A stretch of DNA of 43,837 bases from JAGFIY01 sp964499285 (GCA_964499285.1 CAZCLA010000027.1:1-43837), one strand, 5' to 3'. Positions 8,233-17,569 are shown, numbered from the stretch's first letter. The notes: a model not told the origin generated them from the sequence alone. Program-made: numbers and translations.

Positions 8233-8799
8233 ATGATACAACTATTCTTTCTTCTACAGTTTTTGATTTTACAAACAGTTGAAGTTGAATTACAAATCGA
8301 TCAAGAAAAAGAAAATCTTGTGAAGTTCATTTCGGATGCTCCCATTGAAAGTTTTGAGGGGATCACAAACAATATTGATGGCTACATTTACTTTGAGAAT
8401 AATGATTTTTCGACTAACAGCGAGATTTATTTTGAAGTTGATCTCAGAACGATTGATACGGGAATTGGTCTAAGAAATCGTCATATGAGAGACAATTATC
8501 TCGAGACAGATAAATATCCTTTCACTTTTTTTAATGGAAAAATTAGCGAAACTAAGATGAATCAAGAAAAGATTTCTGTAATGGTCGAAGGCGAAATATT
8601 TATTCATGGCATAAAACAGAAATTAAAAACCCAAGGCGAAATATTTGATTTTCAAGACGGTTATAGAATCACGACAAATTTTGATATTAAATTAAGTGAT
8701 TTCAAAATCGATATACCTAAAGTGATGTTTCTGAAACTTAACGAAGTAATCAAACTTGAACTTGAATTTTTCATGAAGGAAATTAAAAATGATCAATAG
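8233..8799 (+). CDS. YceI-family protein
   Basis: A 188-residue exported protein of the YceI lipocalin-like family, which binds isoprenoid-type lipids in characterised members. Recognisable are the strands around FISDAPIESFEGITNN, the VDLRTIDTGIGLRNRHMRDNYLE segment (family pattern 'v.v.sidTg...RD.hlr...fld...yP') and the KYPFTFF turn. The N-terminus is hydrophobic (LFFLLQFLILQ) with an unclear cleavage site. It lies 10 bp after the cytochrome lipoprotein gene with a GGGGG box, and overlaps the next gene by 11 bp, so it is co-transcribed. The trio suggests an envelope redox or lipid-quinone role, which is inference. Confidence 0.85.
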   Translation: MIQLFFLLQFLILQTVEVELQIDQEKENLVKFISDAPIESFEGITNNIDGYIYFENNDFSTNSEIYFEVDLRTIDTGIGLRNRHMRDNYLETDKYPFTFFNGKISETKMNQEKISVMVEGEIFIHGIKQKLKTQGEIFDFQDGYRITTNFDIKLSDFKIDIPKVMFLKLNEVIKLELEFFMKEIKNDQ

Positions 8800-9646
8800 A
8801 CACTTTAGCATAGCATCTACGGCAATATTATTGTTGTTTTTCAATTCACTTATCGCACAGGAAAGCAAAGTGAGGTGGGAGAGGAAATCTGTTGAAACTG
8901 TGGATGAAGTAATTTTATTTCACAGCACGCAAGCAATAAATCTTCCGACTAACACTAGCCTTAAGCAAAACGAATTTGAGTTCGAAATATCACACAGGTT
9001 TCTTCCGGTGATAAAAGATGGAAGCAAATCACTTTTCGGCTTTGATGGTCCGGCAAATATTCGATTTGGTTTAGCTTATGCATTTAACGACAACGGATCA
9101 ATCACTATAGGAAGAACAAACAAAGACGATAATTATGATTTATCAATGAAGTACAAACTATTTTCAATTGCGTCAGATTTTCTTCCTTCAAATTTTGGGA
9201 TTAGAGCAGGTGCGGCGTGGAATACAGATGTTCCCGGAAGAGAAAGCGGAGATAGAGATAACTTTCAGTTTTTCGGTCATCTAATTTACAATACACTTAT
9301 TGAAAAACGTTTAGGTATCGGTATTGTTCCTTCGATTCTGATTAACAGCAATATACTATACGAAGAAGCCGATTACTCGTTTACATTCGGTTCATATCTT
9401 CAATATTATCTTTCAGATATGTTTAGTTTTATGATCGAATGGAATCCGACAATAACAGGTTGGAGAGATAGAAATAATCCTTTATCATTAGGACTTGAAA
9501 TCGAGACCGGCGGACATTTCTTCAAGATTGTCGTTTCAAACAGTACGAGGTTAAATTCTTCGCAATTTTTAGCCGGGACCGAGACCTCGATTAACGATGG
9601 CAATCTGCACATCGGTTTTAATATAACACGATTGTTGATATTTTAA
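8789..9646 (+). CDS. DUF5777-like outer-membrane beta-barrel
   Basis: A 285-residue protein with a signal peptide (about 1-23, ending SLIAQ). The segment FEISHRFLPVIKDGSKSLFGFDGPANIRFGLAYAF, given here only in part (positions 8975-9080), matches the style of the DUF5777 family: an RF/HRF opening, a 'gldg.a..rfgl.yg' block and then repeated beta-strands ending in FNITRLLIF. A ribosome site AAGGA lies inside the end of the YceI gene. DUF5777 proteins are often encoded beside YceI and small cytochromes in Bacteroidota; their function is not established. The gene converges with the response-regulator gene without an obvious terminator. Confidence 0.75.
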   Translation: MINRHFSIASTAILLLFFNSLIAQESKVRWERKSVETVDEVILFHSTQAINLPTNTSLKQNEFEFEISHRFLPVIKDGSKSLFGFDGPANIRFGLAYAFNDNGSITIGRTNKDDNYDLSMKYKLFSIASDFLPSNFGIRAGAAWNTDVPGRESGDRDNFQFFGHLIYNTLIEKRLGIGIVPSILINSNILYEEADYSFTFGSYLQYYLSDMFSFMIEWNPTITGWRDRNNPLSLGLEIETGGHFFKIVVSNSTRLNSSQFLAGTETSINDGNLHIGFNITRLLIF

Positions 9647-9697
9647 TTCAGCAAAAAATTGTGTCGATGTGAATCTACGAATTATTCGATTTGGAAT

Positions 9698-10327
9698 TTA
9701 AACTATTCCTTCGCGTAGTGCCTTAACGACTGCCTGCGTTTTAGAATGAACGTGCAGCTTTTGATATATGTGCCTTATGTGATTTCTGACCGTATCAATA
9801 CTTATAAATAACTGTTCTGCGATTTCATCATTCTCTAATCCTTCGGTGATAAGGTTTAGTACTTCAATTTCACGATCGCTTAAATTATTTTCTTCTGCTC
9901 GAACCGGAACAAACTTTTTGAAAACAGAGAGCGCTTTTTTAGCAACAGCGGGCGTTAACGGAGTACCTCCTTCGTAGGCATCTTCTATTGATTGAAGGAG
10001 TTTTACGGGGGGCGTTTTTTTTAAAATATAACCGTCTGCACCGGCAAGAATAGCTTTAAAAACATGATCATCATCATCGAAAACAGAAACCATAATAATT
10101 TTTGCCGAAGGAAATTTTTCTTTGATTAGAGGAATACCTTCAACACCCGACAATCCGGGAAGCCCTATATCGAGAAGTACTATATCCGCGTCAACCATTT
10201 TTTCCAATGCGGGTTCAACTGCAGAAAATTTCCCGGTCACATTAAAACCGGGAGTAATATTAAGTAGATGAACCAATCCTTCCCTAAATTCTGAATGATC
10301 CTCAATAATGGTTACTTTTATACTCAA
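9698..10327 (-). CDS. NarL/FixJ-family response regulator
   Basis: A 209-residue two-component response regulator. The receiver domain (1-120) shows the acidic pair ED at 9-10, the phosphoacceptor D53 in LLDIGLP, and the conserved lysine in GYILKK at about 103-104. The C-terminal LuxR-type helix-turn-helix (about 149-205) has LSDREIEVLNLI...DEIAEQLFISIDTVRNHI. It lies 63 bp downstream of the sensor kinase gene on the same strand, so the two form a cognate pair. The target genes are not evident; the flanking cytochrome cluster is a candidate by proximity only. Confidence 0.95.
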   Translation of the reverse strand: MSIKVTIIEDHSEFREGLVHLLNITPGFNVTGKFSAVEPALEKMVDADIVLLDIGLPGLSGVEGIPLIKEKFPSAKIIMVSVFDDDDHVFKAILAGADGYILKKTPPVKLLQSIEDAYEGGTPLTPAVAKKALSVFKKFVPVRAEENNLSDREIEVLNLITEGLENDEIAEQLFISIDTVRNHIRHIYQKLHVHSKTQAVVKALREGIV

Positions 10328-10390
10328 GGAATATTTCCTAATCTTTTATAAATAAGATCGATTATTAGTACAGTTATTTCAATAGTCCAT

Positions 10391-13300
10391 TTAAGTCATT
10401 TTAATTACTAAAATTATCTTCGTACCACTATCTGAGATAATACTGAATTCTGCACCAATTTCTGCAGCTCGCGCTCTCATGTTATTGATTCCGTTGCCGC
10501 TCAAAACATTATTGGTAAACGGAATTTTATTAAGAGATACTTCGTCGAATCCGATACCGTTATCAATTAGTACAAATTTTATTTCTCTCTCGTTCGCTGA
10601 AATCATCATCTCAACAAAATCAGCTTTGGAGTGTTTGATAATGTTATTAATTGCTTCCTTAAAAATCAAAAATATGTTGCGTCTTTCTTCATCCTTTAAT
10701 GTAAAATTGTTATTTATTATAGAATTAAATTTATACTTAATTCCCTTTGTTTTTAAGTTTGAGTAAAGAATTAATCGTAGTCTTGTGATTAAATTATTTA
10801 GCTTATCGTTCTTTGGGGTAACAGACCATATTATATCTGTGATCGCATTTTGCGAATCATTTATTAGTGATGAAATTTTATCAACCAATTCTTTGCTTTG
10901 CACATTATCCTTCGGGATATCTCTTGATAATGCTTCGGTATAGATAGCGGTCGTGCTAAGGGTTGAAGCAAGATCATCATGAAGGTCTCTTGCAATTCTA
11001 TTTCTTGTGTTTAGTTTTTCTTCTTCAGATTTTTTCTTTACAAAATTTCTCTCATGATAAGAAAATACAACAAGATAGAAAATGATTACAGATATGAACG
11101 GTACAAAAGTATTTAGTAAGTAAGAAGTGTGAATAAAAATGATAATAATAATTATATAAAATAGGAAAGTGAAAAACGTATATGTAGTCAGCAGTCTTCG
11201 TTTTAATCCGTAACGTTTTTTGCCGCTTCTAAAAAGATATATGCTTAACAAAATGAACAAAATAAATTTAATGAGTTCTCTTTGAAATTCGGGATCCTTA
11301 ATCGAAGCTTTAAGAAATCTCGTCACTCTCGATTTTGTGTACGAAAAACCTTCTTCCTCACTTATTTTAAAAGTTGATCCTGGTTTGATGTTAGTAAGTA
11401 TTTTTGTTGTTTTTGAAACCGGGAAATAAATTTCAGCTTTGTAGGAATTGCTGTTCTGTGCTCCGAAGTGAACTCGTTTAGAGTTTTGTGAAGCATAACC
11501 TGAACCGGCGCTGATTTCACGAATTCCAAGCATTCTGTTATCAGATTCATCGAATAATTTTACAGTAACACCAACCGCATTTCTATTAGTTTTTGTCCCT
11601 TCAATTTCGAAAACAATTCCGGTTTTTTTTCGAAGTATGTTCGTTAATATTTGGCTTTCCTCGCCCAAATAATTTGCAGCGTAAATATCGAGATCGTTAT
11701 CATTTTCTTTATCAAAAATAGCGCTTCCTGTGCTGTAACCGTTCATCGTTGCGTTAAACTGCAGCGTTTTCTCTATGAATTTTTCTCCGTTAACATTATT
11801 GTAAAATATATTTGCACCAAGATTTGAAAGATAAATATCTTGAAAACCGTCATGATCAAAGTCAGCAATAACTGCTCCGTAACTCTGCATAGTGTCTATG
11901 CCCATAAAGGACTCTGTGACATCCGTAAAAGTCATATTCCCAATATTCAAGTAAAGTCGGTTGGAAGTTTTCCGATTTGCGACAAAAATATCAAGTCTAT
12001 TATCGTTATTAATATCAGCGAAAACTACTCCATTGCTTTTTGTGTAAGGTAAACCTCCTATGTTAGATTGGGAAGTAATATTCTCAAAAAATACTTGACC
12101 GGTTTCAATAAACAAATTTTTGTAAATAATATTTTCTTTCGACCAATTTGTTATGAATAAATCAGCATCACCGTCAGAATCCAGATCACCGAACATACAA
12201 GCCGTACCTCCTCCCTCCGAAACGACGCCTGCTTTCTCTGTTATCTCATTAAAGTAACCGGAACCATCATTAAGGAATAAACGGTTAGATGAGTACTCGT
12301 TCGTGTTAAACAGATCCAAGAAGCCGTCGTTGTTAACGTCTGCAAACGCGACTGAGTTTGAACGATCGCTTCTTTCTCCTAAAGATCCGGAATCGTAGAA
12401 ATATTCCCTAAAATATCCAGATCCATTATTTAAATAAATGACGTTCTTATCGTTAAGTGCACAAACATATAGATCATCATCACCGTCATTATCAACATCC
12501 GCAAAAGCAGCACCTAGATGAAGAATTGAAGAACTTTCAAAGCTTTCACCCTTGACATTTCTCGTCGAAGCCTCATTTTCTAAATTGGACTCAATATTCA
12601 TATACATTCTATTTGGTTCATAGACCGCCACAACAAAAATATCCTCATAACCGTCGTTATTTATATCGGAAACTGCGACACCGTATTCGTCAGCAATCAT
12701 TTTGGCTTCACTGTAATATGATGATTTTTTGAACCCCGATTTAACCGGTTTATCGATTTGCGGATAGTTTGGATCGTTTGTAAGTATTACCCCATTCTCT
12801 CCGGAAATCCAAATATTCGATTTATCATCTTGGGTTATACACAAAAGATCTTCAGTGGTCATATTCTCTAGTTGATTCCATTTTCCGTCCTGCAAAACGG
12901 CAGTTAAACCATTTGTCCCGCATAACCATAGATCCGAGTTCTTTGCTAGAAAGAAAAAATTTATTTTCTCATTAAAATCCGGAAAGGGTAGTGTATGCTT
13001 ATTCTCGTTTTCATACACATAAAGGGCTGAACTTGTGTGAACTAAGAGAGACTCTTGACGATATCTTGAAATTGAATGAATAGAATCATCTAAACTTATT
13101 TCTTTCCAATGAATTCCTTCATCTATAAAAATCGACTTTGGTTTTGCGTTTGAATGGACAACTATAGTGCTTTTATATGGGAGTAAATTGTTTATAAAAT
13201 GGTTTGAAGGTGATTCAAGAAAATCCCAATTATTTCCATTATAATATGCAACTTCGCCTATTCCGCTTACCCAGCCTATTTCACCAGTAAAGAAAGAATG

Positions 13301-13660
13301 GCTGATTTTGTTTGCGAGCGGATGTTCAATCTTTTCCCACTTGTAAAGAAGTTTATTGAAAACTTTCAATTCAGACTCATAACTGTAAGTTACGTTCCAA
13401 GCATAGATTTTTTCCTCGTTGCTTACGAATGCCCCGGATATATTAAAATCCGGCTGCGGTGAGAATATTTGCCATTCACCTGAATTGTTATGTATCAAGA
13501 CATCTGAAACTGCAATAAGACCGTAATCTTTTGTGAAATGAATTGAAGTTATATCCGTTAAAATGGGTGTATCGACATACCTGAATGAGTTATCAATATT
13601 CTGTGCTGAAGTTATTTGAATCAGTAAAATGAAAAATAATATCGTCGATTTAAAATTCAC
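10391..13660 (-). CDS. Sensor histidine kinase with FG-GAP and UnbV sensor
   Basis: A 1089-residue membrane sensor kinase. Signal peptide at 1-19. Residues 20-300 carry propeller-like repeats (LWLCGTNG, IWISGENG). Seven FG-GAP/VCBS calcium-loop motifs of the DxxNDGxxD type begin at about 332, 388, 441, 492, 549, 600 and 650. Residues 682-765 resemble the ASPIC/UnbV domain (NRNAVGVTVKLF, EISAGSGYASQNS, VHFGAQNS). Three hydrophobic segments lie at 797-867. The kinase core follows: HisKA_3 with the phospho-acceptor H894 in RIARDLHDDLAS, then HATPase_c with KEAINNIIKH (1001), DNGIGFD (1033) and GNGINNM (1055). The start is GTG with GGGGA upstream. The large extracytoplasmic region presumably senses a ligand or surface, which is inference. 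Partner of the regulator 63 bp downstream. Confidence 0.9.
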   Translation of the reverse strand: MNFKSTILFFILLIQITSAQNIDNSFRYVDTPILTDITSIHFTKDYGLIAVSDVLIHNNSGEWQIFSPQPDFNISGAFVSNEEKIYAWNVTYSYESELKVFNKLLYKWEKIEHPLANKISHSFFTGEIGWVSGIGEVAYYNGNNWDFLESPSNHFINNLLPYKSTIVVHSNAKPKSIFIDEGIHWKEISLDDSIHSISRYRQESLLVHTSSALYVYENENKHTLPFPDFNEKINFFFLAKNSDLWLCGTNGLTAVLQDGKWNQLENMTTEDLLCITQDDKSNIWISGENGVILTNDPNYPQIDKPVKSGFKKSSYYSEAKMIADEYGVAVSDINNDGYEDIFVVAVYEPNRMYMNIESNLENEASTRNVKGESFESSSILHLGAAFADVDNDGDDDLYVCALNDKNVIYLNNGSGYFREYFYDSGSLGERSDRSNSVAFADVNNDGFLDLFNTNEYSSNRLFLNDGSGYFNEITEKAGVVSEGGGTACMFGDLDSDGDADLFITNWSKENIIYKNLFIETGQVFFENITSQSNIGGLPYTKSNGVVFADINNDNRLDIFVANRKTSNRLYLNIGNMTFTDVTESFMGIDTMQSYGAVIADFDHDGFQDIYLSNLGANIFYNNVNGEKFIEKTLQFNATMNGYSTGSAIFDKENDNDLDIYAANYLGEESQILTNILRKKTGIVFEIEGTKTNRNAVGVTVKLFDESDNRMLGIREISAGSGYASQNSKRVHFGAQNSNSYKAEIYFPVSKTTKILTNIKPGSTFKISEEEGFSYTKSRVTRFLKASIKDPEFQRELIKFILFILLSIYLFRSGKKRYGLKRRLLTTYTFFTFLFYIIIIIIFIHTSYLLNTFVPFISVIIFYLVVFSYHERNFVKKKSEEEKLNTRNRIARDLHDDLASTLSTTAIYTEALSRDIPKDNVQSKELVDKISSLINDSQNAITDIIWSVTPKNDKLNNLITRLRLILYSNLKTKGIKYKFNSIINNNFTLKDEERRNIFLIFKEAINNIIKHSKADFVEMMISANEREIKFVLIDNGIGFDEVSLNKIPFTNNVLSGNGINNMRARAAEIGAEFSIISDSGTKIILVIKMT

Positions 13661-13771
13661 ACTATTTCCCCATAGTTCACAAAAAACATAATTATATTAT
13701 ATTTATTAGGCAATCAAAACCATCAACCGATTCTGTATCATAAAAATGAAATATCTTTTTATCTTTCGACT

Positions 13772-14758
13772 ATGAATAGAAACGTTTTAAAAATAGTACT
13801 AATTATTCTCATTTTAGTATCCGCTTGCAGCGATGAAAAAAAGAATGTAAATAACGGCAATGAAACTGATTCAGCAATGATTATGCTGAACAAGAAAAAA
13901 GCAGAAGCGGAATTACTCGAACGTGAAATTGAAGAGCTGCGTAAAAAGAACGACAGTTTATCTCGCGAGTACCGCAAATATGAAATTTTAGATACGCTTG
14001 CGATTATTCAGTCCAGTTCAAGATTAGGAGAAATTATTTTAGCTCCAAACTCAATTGAAAGATTCCAAAAATATTGGCTGCAATTGGGTTTCAAAATGAA
14101 CGATGTTGGAAGTTCAAATTATTTTTCTAGTTTTAATAATAACATAATCATTGAATTTTTATCCGGACAGAGTCTCATTGAAAAATTCCCATCAATTAAA
14201 AAGATAACTGAAAACAAACAAAAAGACATATATGTTTCGATAAGAAATAACAGTCTCGATAACTTGAACGGCTACTTCGATCAAATTAATTTAAAATCAA
14301 TCCTTGAAACGAATATTAAAGAAAAGAATCTTTTCTTTGAAGATGAATATCTAAACCAAATTATTTTTTCTCCTCGTTTAACGCAAAACAGAAAGAAAGA
14401 ATTGGCGCATCGTAACGGCGCATCTAAGATTATATCGATTGTTTTTGGTGCGAAGAATACTGAAGCAGCATTGGATAAATTTATCTCGATTGGCTTAAAA
14501 CCTGAGAGGAGAGTAAAACTTCAGCATCACAGAAAAGAGGCTTATAAATTCGATATAAAGAACTGTTTGCTTTATCTCGTTGAAGATGAATTTGATGAAG
14601 GAATAATAGCTTTAGAAATATTATCAAAAGATATGTCATTGACTGAGAACTACTTTACAAATTCCGGTGTTGAATATTTGGAAATAAACTCCGGAAAATA
14701 TTCAAGCATTCTAATCGAAAATGAACTGGTAAAACTAATTTTCGTTGAAAGGGAATAA
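13772..14758 (+). CDS. Lipoprotein with coiled coil and possible VOC-like fold
   Basis: A 328-residue lipoprotein; the lipobox LVSAC places the cysteine at residue 19. Residues 30-70 are highly charged and heptad-like (KKKAEAELLEREIEELRKKNDSL), consistent with a coiled coil; the full run is at 13880-13970. Two later blocks, about 85-130 (LGEIILAPNSIERFQKYW, then LGFKM) and 225-295, resemble the two halves of a glyoxalase/VOC fold, but no metal ligands could be assigned, so this is weak. Its stop overlaps the next start (TAATG), so it is translationally linked to the AlaX-like gene. Function unknown. Confidence 0.7.
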   Translation: MNRNVLKIVLIILILVSACSDEKKNVNNGNETDSAMIMLNKKKAEAELLEREIEELRKKNDSLSREYRKYEILDTLAIIQSSSRLGEIILAPNSIERFQKYWLQLGFKMNDVGSSNYFSSFNNNIIIEFLSGQSLIEKFPSIKKITENKQKDIYVSIRNNSLDNLNGYFDQINLKSILETNIKEKNLFFEDEYLNQIIFSPRLTQNRKKELAHRNGASKIISIVFGAKNTEAALDKFISIGLKPERRVKLQHHRKEAYKFDIKNCLLYLVEDEFDEGIIALEILSKDMSLTENYFTNSGVEYLEINSGKYSSILIENELVKLIFVERE

Positions 14759-15213
14759 TGATGAATCAGAATCCGAAACAGTATTTTCCGCCGATGCACA
14801 CGGCTGAGCATATATTAAATCAAACGATGGTGAGACTTTACGGGAAAGGCAGATCTTTCAGTAATCATATCGAAAAGAAAAAATCAAAGTGCGATTATAA
14901 AAACTTCACTTCCAATTTAAGCGAAGATGAGTTGATTAAAATTGAATCTTTAGTTAACACTGAGATAGAAAAAAATCACCTTGTCAGCGAAGAATTTATA
15001 GATAGGTACGAAGCCGAACAAAAATTTAACTTATCAAATCTTCCCGAAGAAGCGGAAGAAAAAATCAGAATTATTAAAATAGGTGATTACGATGCTTGCC
15101 CTTGCAGCGGAAATCACGTGAAAGTTACTTCCGAAATAGGGAAATTCAAAATTGTATCTTCAAGTTTTGAAAACGACGTGTTGAGAATACGCTTTAAACT
15201 TTTCGAATCATGA
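14758..15213 (+). CDS. AlaX-like tRNA-editing domain protein
   Basis: A stand-alone protein of 151 residues resembling the editing domain of alanyl-tRNA synthetase/AlaX (tRNA_SAD family), which hydrolyses mischarged tRNA. Zinc-site residues are visible: HTAEH (H14 and H18) and CSGNH (C116 and H120), equivalent to the usual CGGTH. It lacks the long N-terminal domain of AlaX-L, so it is a short form. It overlaps the preceding lipoprotein gene by 1 nt. It converges with the next gene: the hexamer TCATGA at 15208-15213 holds the TGA stop of both genes, one per strand. Editing specificity is not deducible. Confidence 0.8.
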   Translation: MMNQNPKQYFPPMHTAEHILNQTMVRLYGKGRSFSNHIEKKKSKCDYKNFTSNLSEDELIKIESLVNTEIEKNHLVSEEFIDRYEAEQKFNLSNLPEEAEEKIRIIKIGDYDACPCSGNHVKVTSEIGKFKIVSSSFENDVLRIRFKLFES

Positions 15214-15720
15214 TTTTTTTGCCGATTCGATATAAAATTCTTTCAAGCTATCTTTCCAATTATCTTTCCAATCTATCTCGATATCAATTAGATATCCTTT
15301 TATAGTCATTTTTGTTCTGTTAAGTTCGAGAATATCCTCGATTATATTTTTTGTGACAGGAAATTGTACTTCTTCGCTGTAGCCGATCACACCGTCCTGC
15401 TTGAAAATTGGAACTCTGTCAGGTGCAGATTCATAAATTATTCCGTCGATATCGAGTTTCAAATAATCCATCTTCGGGAATTGGTAACCCAAGTACTTGA
15501 TAGTGAAAAAGTATTGATCTTCCTTATTCACATACTTTTGAGAAATAAACGAGATATATAATTCAAATTGATCGAACTGACTCAATCCATGTATTTTAAT
15601 TGGTGAAGACAGTACGACTATGTTATTAGTTTTCTCATCGATAATTCTTGTTGTTTCAAATGAAGTGCCGCACGCATAAAAGAGAAATGAAACCAGCAAT
15701 AAAAAAAATATATTTTTCAC
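15208..15720 (-). CDS. Hypothetical lipoprotein
   Basis: A 170-residue protein not recognised as a known family. GTG at 15720 is preferred over a start further upstream at 15774, because AGAGGA lies at 15730-15725 and because it gives a compact lipoprotein signal (MKNIFFLLLVSFLFYAC, cysteine 17). The mature part looks beta-rich with no cysteines. Last gene of a tightly packed four-gene minus-strand operon: the upstream pterin dehydratase gene ends 1 nt before this start. Confidence 0.7.
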   Translation of the reverse strand: MKNIFFLLLVSFLFYACGTSFETTRIIDEKTNNIVVLSSPIKIHGLSQFDQFELYISFISQKYVNKEDQYFFTIKYLGYQFPKMDYLKLDIDGIIYESAPDRVPIFKQDGVIGYSEEVQFPVTKNIIEDILELNRTKMTIKGYLIDIEIDWKDNWKDSLKEFYIESAKKS

Positions 15721-15721
15721 A

Positions 15722-16069
15722 CTATCCTCTTGAATTATAAATATGTTCAGTTTTTGAAGCCATAATGAAATCATTTATGTGCAGTCCTTCAATTTTGTGA
15801 GTCCACCATTTAACAGTTGATTTTCCCCACTCAAGAATTATTGCCGGGTGATGACCCTCGCTTTCGGCTTCTTCAGCGACTTTGTTAGTGAAATCAACGG
15901 CGCTTTGATAATCATCAAATGTAAATACTTTTGCAATTTGATCGATATTGTTTTCGTTGACCAATTCCCATCCGGGTAGCAACTTCATATATTTTTCAAT
16001 TTCCTCTTTTGTTGCTTTTGGCGCATCTGGTCTGCAAGCCGTACATTTTTGATTTTGAAGCTCGTTCAT
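15722..16069 (-). CDS. Pterin-4a-carbinolamine dehydratase-like protein
   Basis: A 115-residue member of the PCD/DCoH family, which dehydrates 4a-hydroxytetrahydropterin in the aromatic amino-acid hydroxylase cycle; bacterial members may also have other roles. The catalytic-type pattern is present: AESEGHHPAI, then VKWWTHKIEGLHINDFIMA. ATG at 16069 is chosen because AAGGA lies just upstream and the stop of the thioesterase gene overlaps it (ATGA). The N-terminus has an extra segment with CTACRP before the usual domain. No phenylalanine hydroxylase gene is visible in this window. Confidence 0.9.
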   Translation of the reverse strand: MNELQNQKCTACRPDAPKATKEEIEKYMKLLPGWELVNENNIDQIAKVFTFDDYQSAVDFTNKVAEEAESEGHHPAIILEWGKSTVKWWTHKIEGLHINDFIMASKTEHIYNSRG

Positions 16070-16806
16070 TTTGTATCCTTTCTCCAGAGCGTTTTTGCCC
16101 TGCATATTTCTTTTTTAGTATTGCTGTTAATAATTAAAAAACAATTGAATTTATCATTTGACTTATTGAATCTGATCTCAATTTCATCATTAAGTACTGC
16201 TTCCGAAATATAATTGATTTCAAATTGTCGTAAAGTATTGTCTGTTAAAAATTCTGAATCATAATAATCGGTAATCCAATCTAAATATTTCGCGTTGTTA
16301 GCATGTCCGTTAACATCTATTGATTTGAAATCAACTTTTGTGTTACGAAGCAATTCGGTATCAAAATTAAAATTTAATTTACCTATTCTTTCTTTGAAAA
16401 CACTTGGAAGCGGTTTAATGTTATTGTCATAATAACTGCTGACTCTTTGTGGTCTTCTTTCGTTGATGTTAATTACAAACCAAGCTGATGTAGCTTTACC
16501 AACTTGCTGTTCGTTCTTAAAGAAGAGAAAATCACGGTAACACATTAGGTTGTCACAGCCGGTTGGAAAAGTCTTTATGGTGAGGATATCATTCCATAAT
16601 GGATATTCGTCCATTTCTACACGAACTCTCGAAAGTACCCAGATAAGATTTCTCTTGATCAGATGTGAATAACCAATGGATAAATCCTCGGCATGCTTCC
16701 ATGCTGTATTCTGCATTAAAAGCATTAATCGGGTCGGAAATAATCTGCCTCTTAAATCAACGTCAAAAGTATTGATATCGTAACTGTCAGTTCTAAATTC
16801 ATTCAT
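16066..16806 (-). CDS. Acyl-ACP thioesterase family protein
   Basis: A 246-residue double hot-dog protein of the acyl-ACP thioesterase type (FatA/FatB-like, bacterial branch), which releases fatty acids from acyl carrier protein. Diagnostic features are LFPTRLMLLMQNTAWKHAE near the N-terminus, WVLSRVRVEMDEYPLW..I.I.T.P, and in the second hot-dog domain DVNGHANNAKYLDWI, matching the family's 'D.N.HvNN.kYi.W' motif. It starts 1 nt after the nitrilase stop and overlaps the pterin dehydratase gene by 4 nt, so the genes are translationally coupled. Confidence 0.92.
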   Translation of the reverse strand: MNEFRTDSYDINTFDVDLRGRLFPTRLMLLMQNTAWKHAEDLSIGYSHLIKRNLIWVLSRVRVEMDEYPLWNDILTIKTFPTGCDNLMCYRDFLFFKNEQQVGKATSAWFVININERRPQRVSSYYDNNIKPLPSVFKERIGKLNFNFDTELLRNTKVDFKSIDVNGHANNAKYLDWITDYYDSEFLTDNTLRQFEINYISEAVLNDEIEIRFNKSNDKFNCFLIINSNTKKEICRAKTLWRKDTK

Positions 16807-16807
16807 A

Positions 16808-17569
16808 TCACAAAAGCTTTATATCGTCAAGAAATTTATATTTTTCTCGGACCGTAATTACTTTTTCTAAATCTATTTCAATGTTGAAATAGCCTGCCGA
16901 GTCATTCGCACAAAATAATTCTTTTCCCATTGGATCGTAAACACAAGATTTTCCGGGATAATCATTGTAAGGATCTTTTCCGACTCTATTTACTGAAATC
17001 ATAAAGCATTGATTTGCTATCGCGTGGGAGCGTGAAAGGGCTAGCCAGTGCTCAATTCTCGGACTTGGCCAATTTGCGATGTTAATGATTATTTCACAGC
17101 GTTTCTTGCCGTAGAGTCTGTACACTTCGGGAAAACGAAGATCGTAACATACTGATAAACCGATTTTACAATCGTCAATTTTCGATATAACAATCTCTTT
17201 ACCGTGGTCATAAAATTCGTTTTCCTTTGCGTAACTGAATGGATGAATTTTTCTGTACCGCGCATGAATTAATCCCATTGAATCGAAATGCACCAATGAG
17301 TTATAAATTTTGTGCTCATCCAACTCAATTATTCCGGCAAAAATATTTATCTTTAACTCTGCAGATTTTCTAATAAAATATTGAGTGGATGTTCCGTTGA
17401 TTTCCTCTGCAAATTTTTTGGAATTCATTGTAAAACCCGTGAGTGTCATTTCTGGGAATACCAATAAATCCGGCTCCGAATATTCCTCCGAAAGAATTTT
17501 TTCTAATTTTTCGATACTTGCATCCGGCGATTCCCAGACTGGATCAAACTGAACGATTCCGATTTTCAT
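16808..17569 (-). CDS. Nitrilase-superfamily amidohydrolase, omega-amidase-like
   Basis: A 253-residue carbon-nitrogen hydrolase with the full Glu-Lys-Cys triad: E40 in FPEMTLTGF, K107 in RYRKIHPF, C141 in SVCYDLRFPEVY. The length and the CYDLRFPE box are typical of the YafV/omega-amidase branch, which hydrolyses alpha-ketoglutaramate-like amides; the true substrate is not certain. First gene of the four-gene minus-strand operon; the 89-bp divergent intergenic region towards 17659 probably holds its promoter. Confidence 0.92.
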   Translation of the reverse strand: MKIGIVQFDPVWESPDASIEKLEKILSEEYSEPDLLVFPEMTLTGFTMNSKKFAEEINGTSTQYFIRKSAELKINIFAGIIELDEHKIYNSLVHFDSMGLIHARYRKIHPFSYAKENEFYDHGKEIVISKIDDCKIGLSVCYDLRFPEVYRLYGKKRCEIIINIANWPSPRIEHWLALSRSHAIANQCFMISVNRVGKDPYNDYPGKSCVYDPMGKELFCANDSAGYFNIEIDLEKVITVREKYKFLDDIKLL

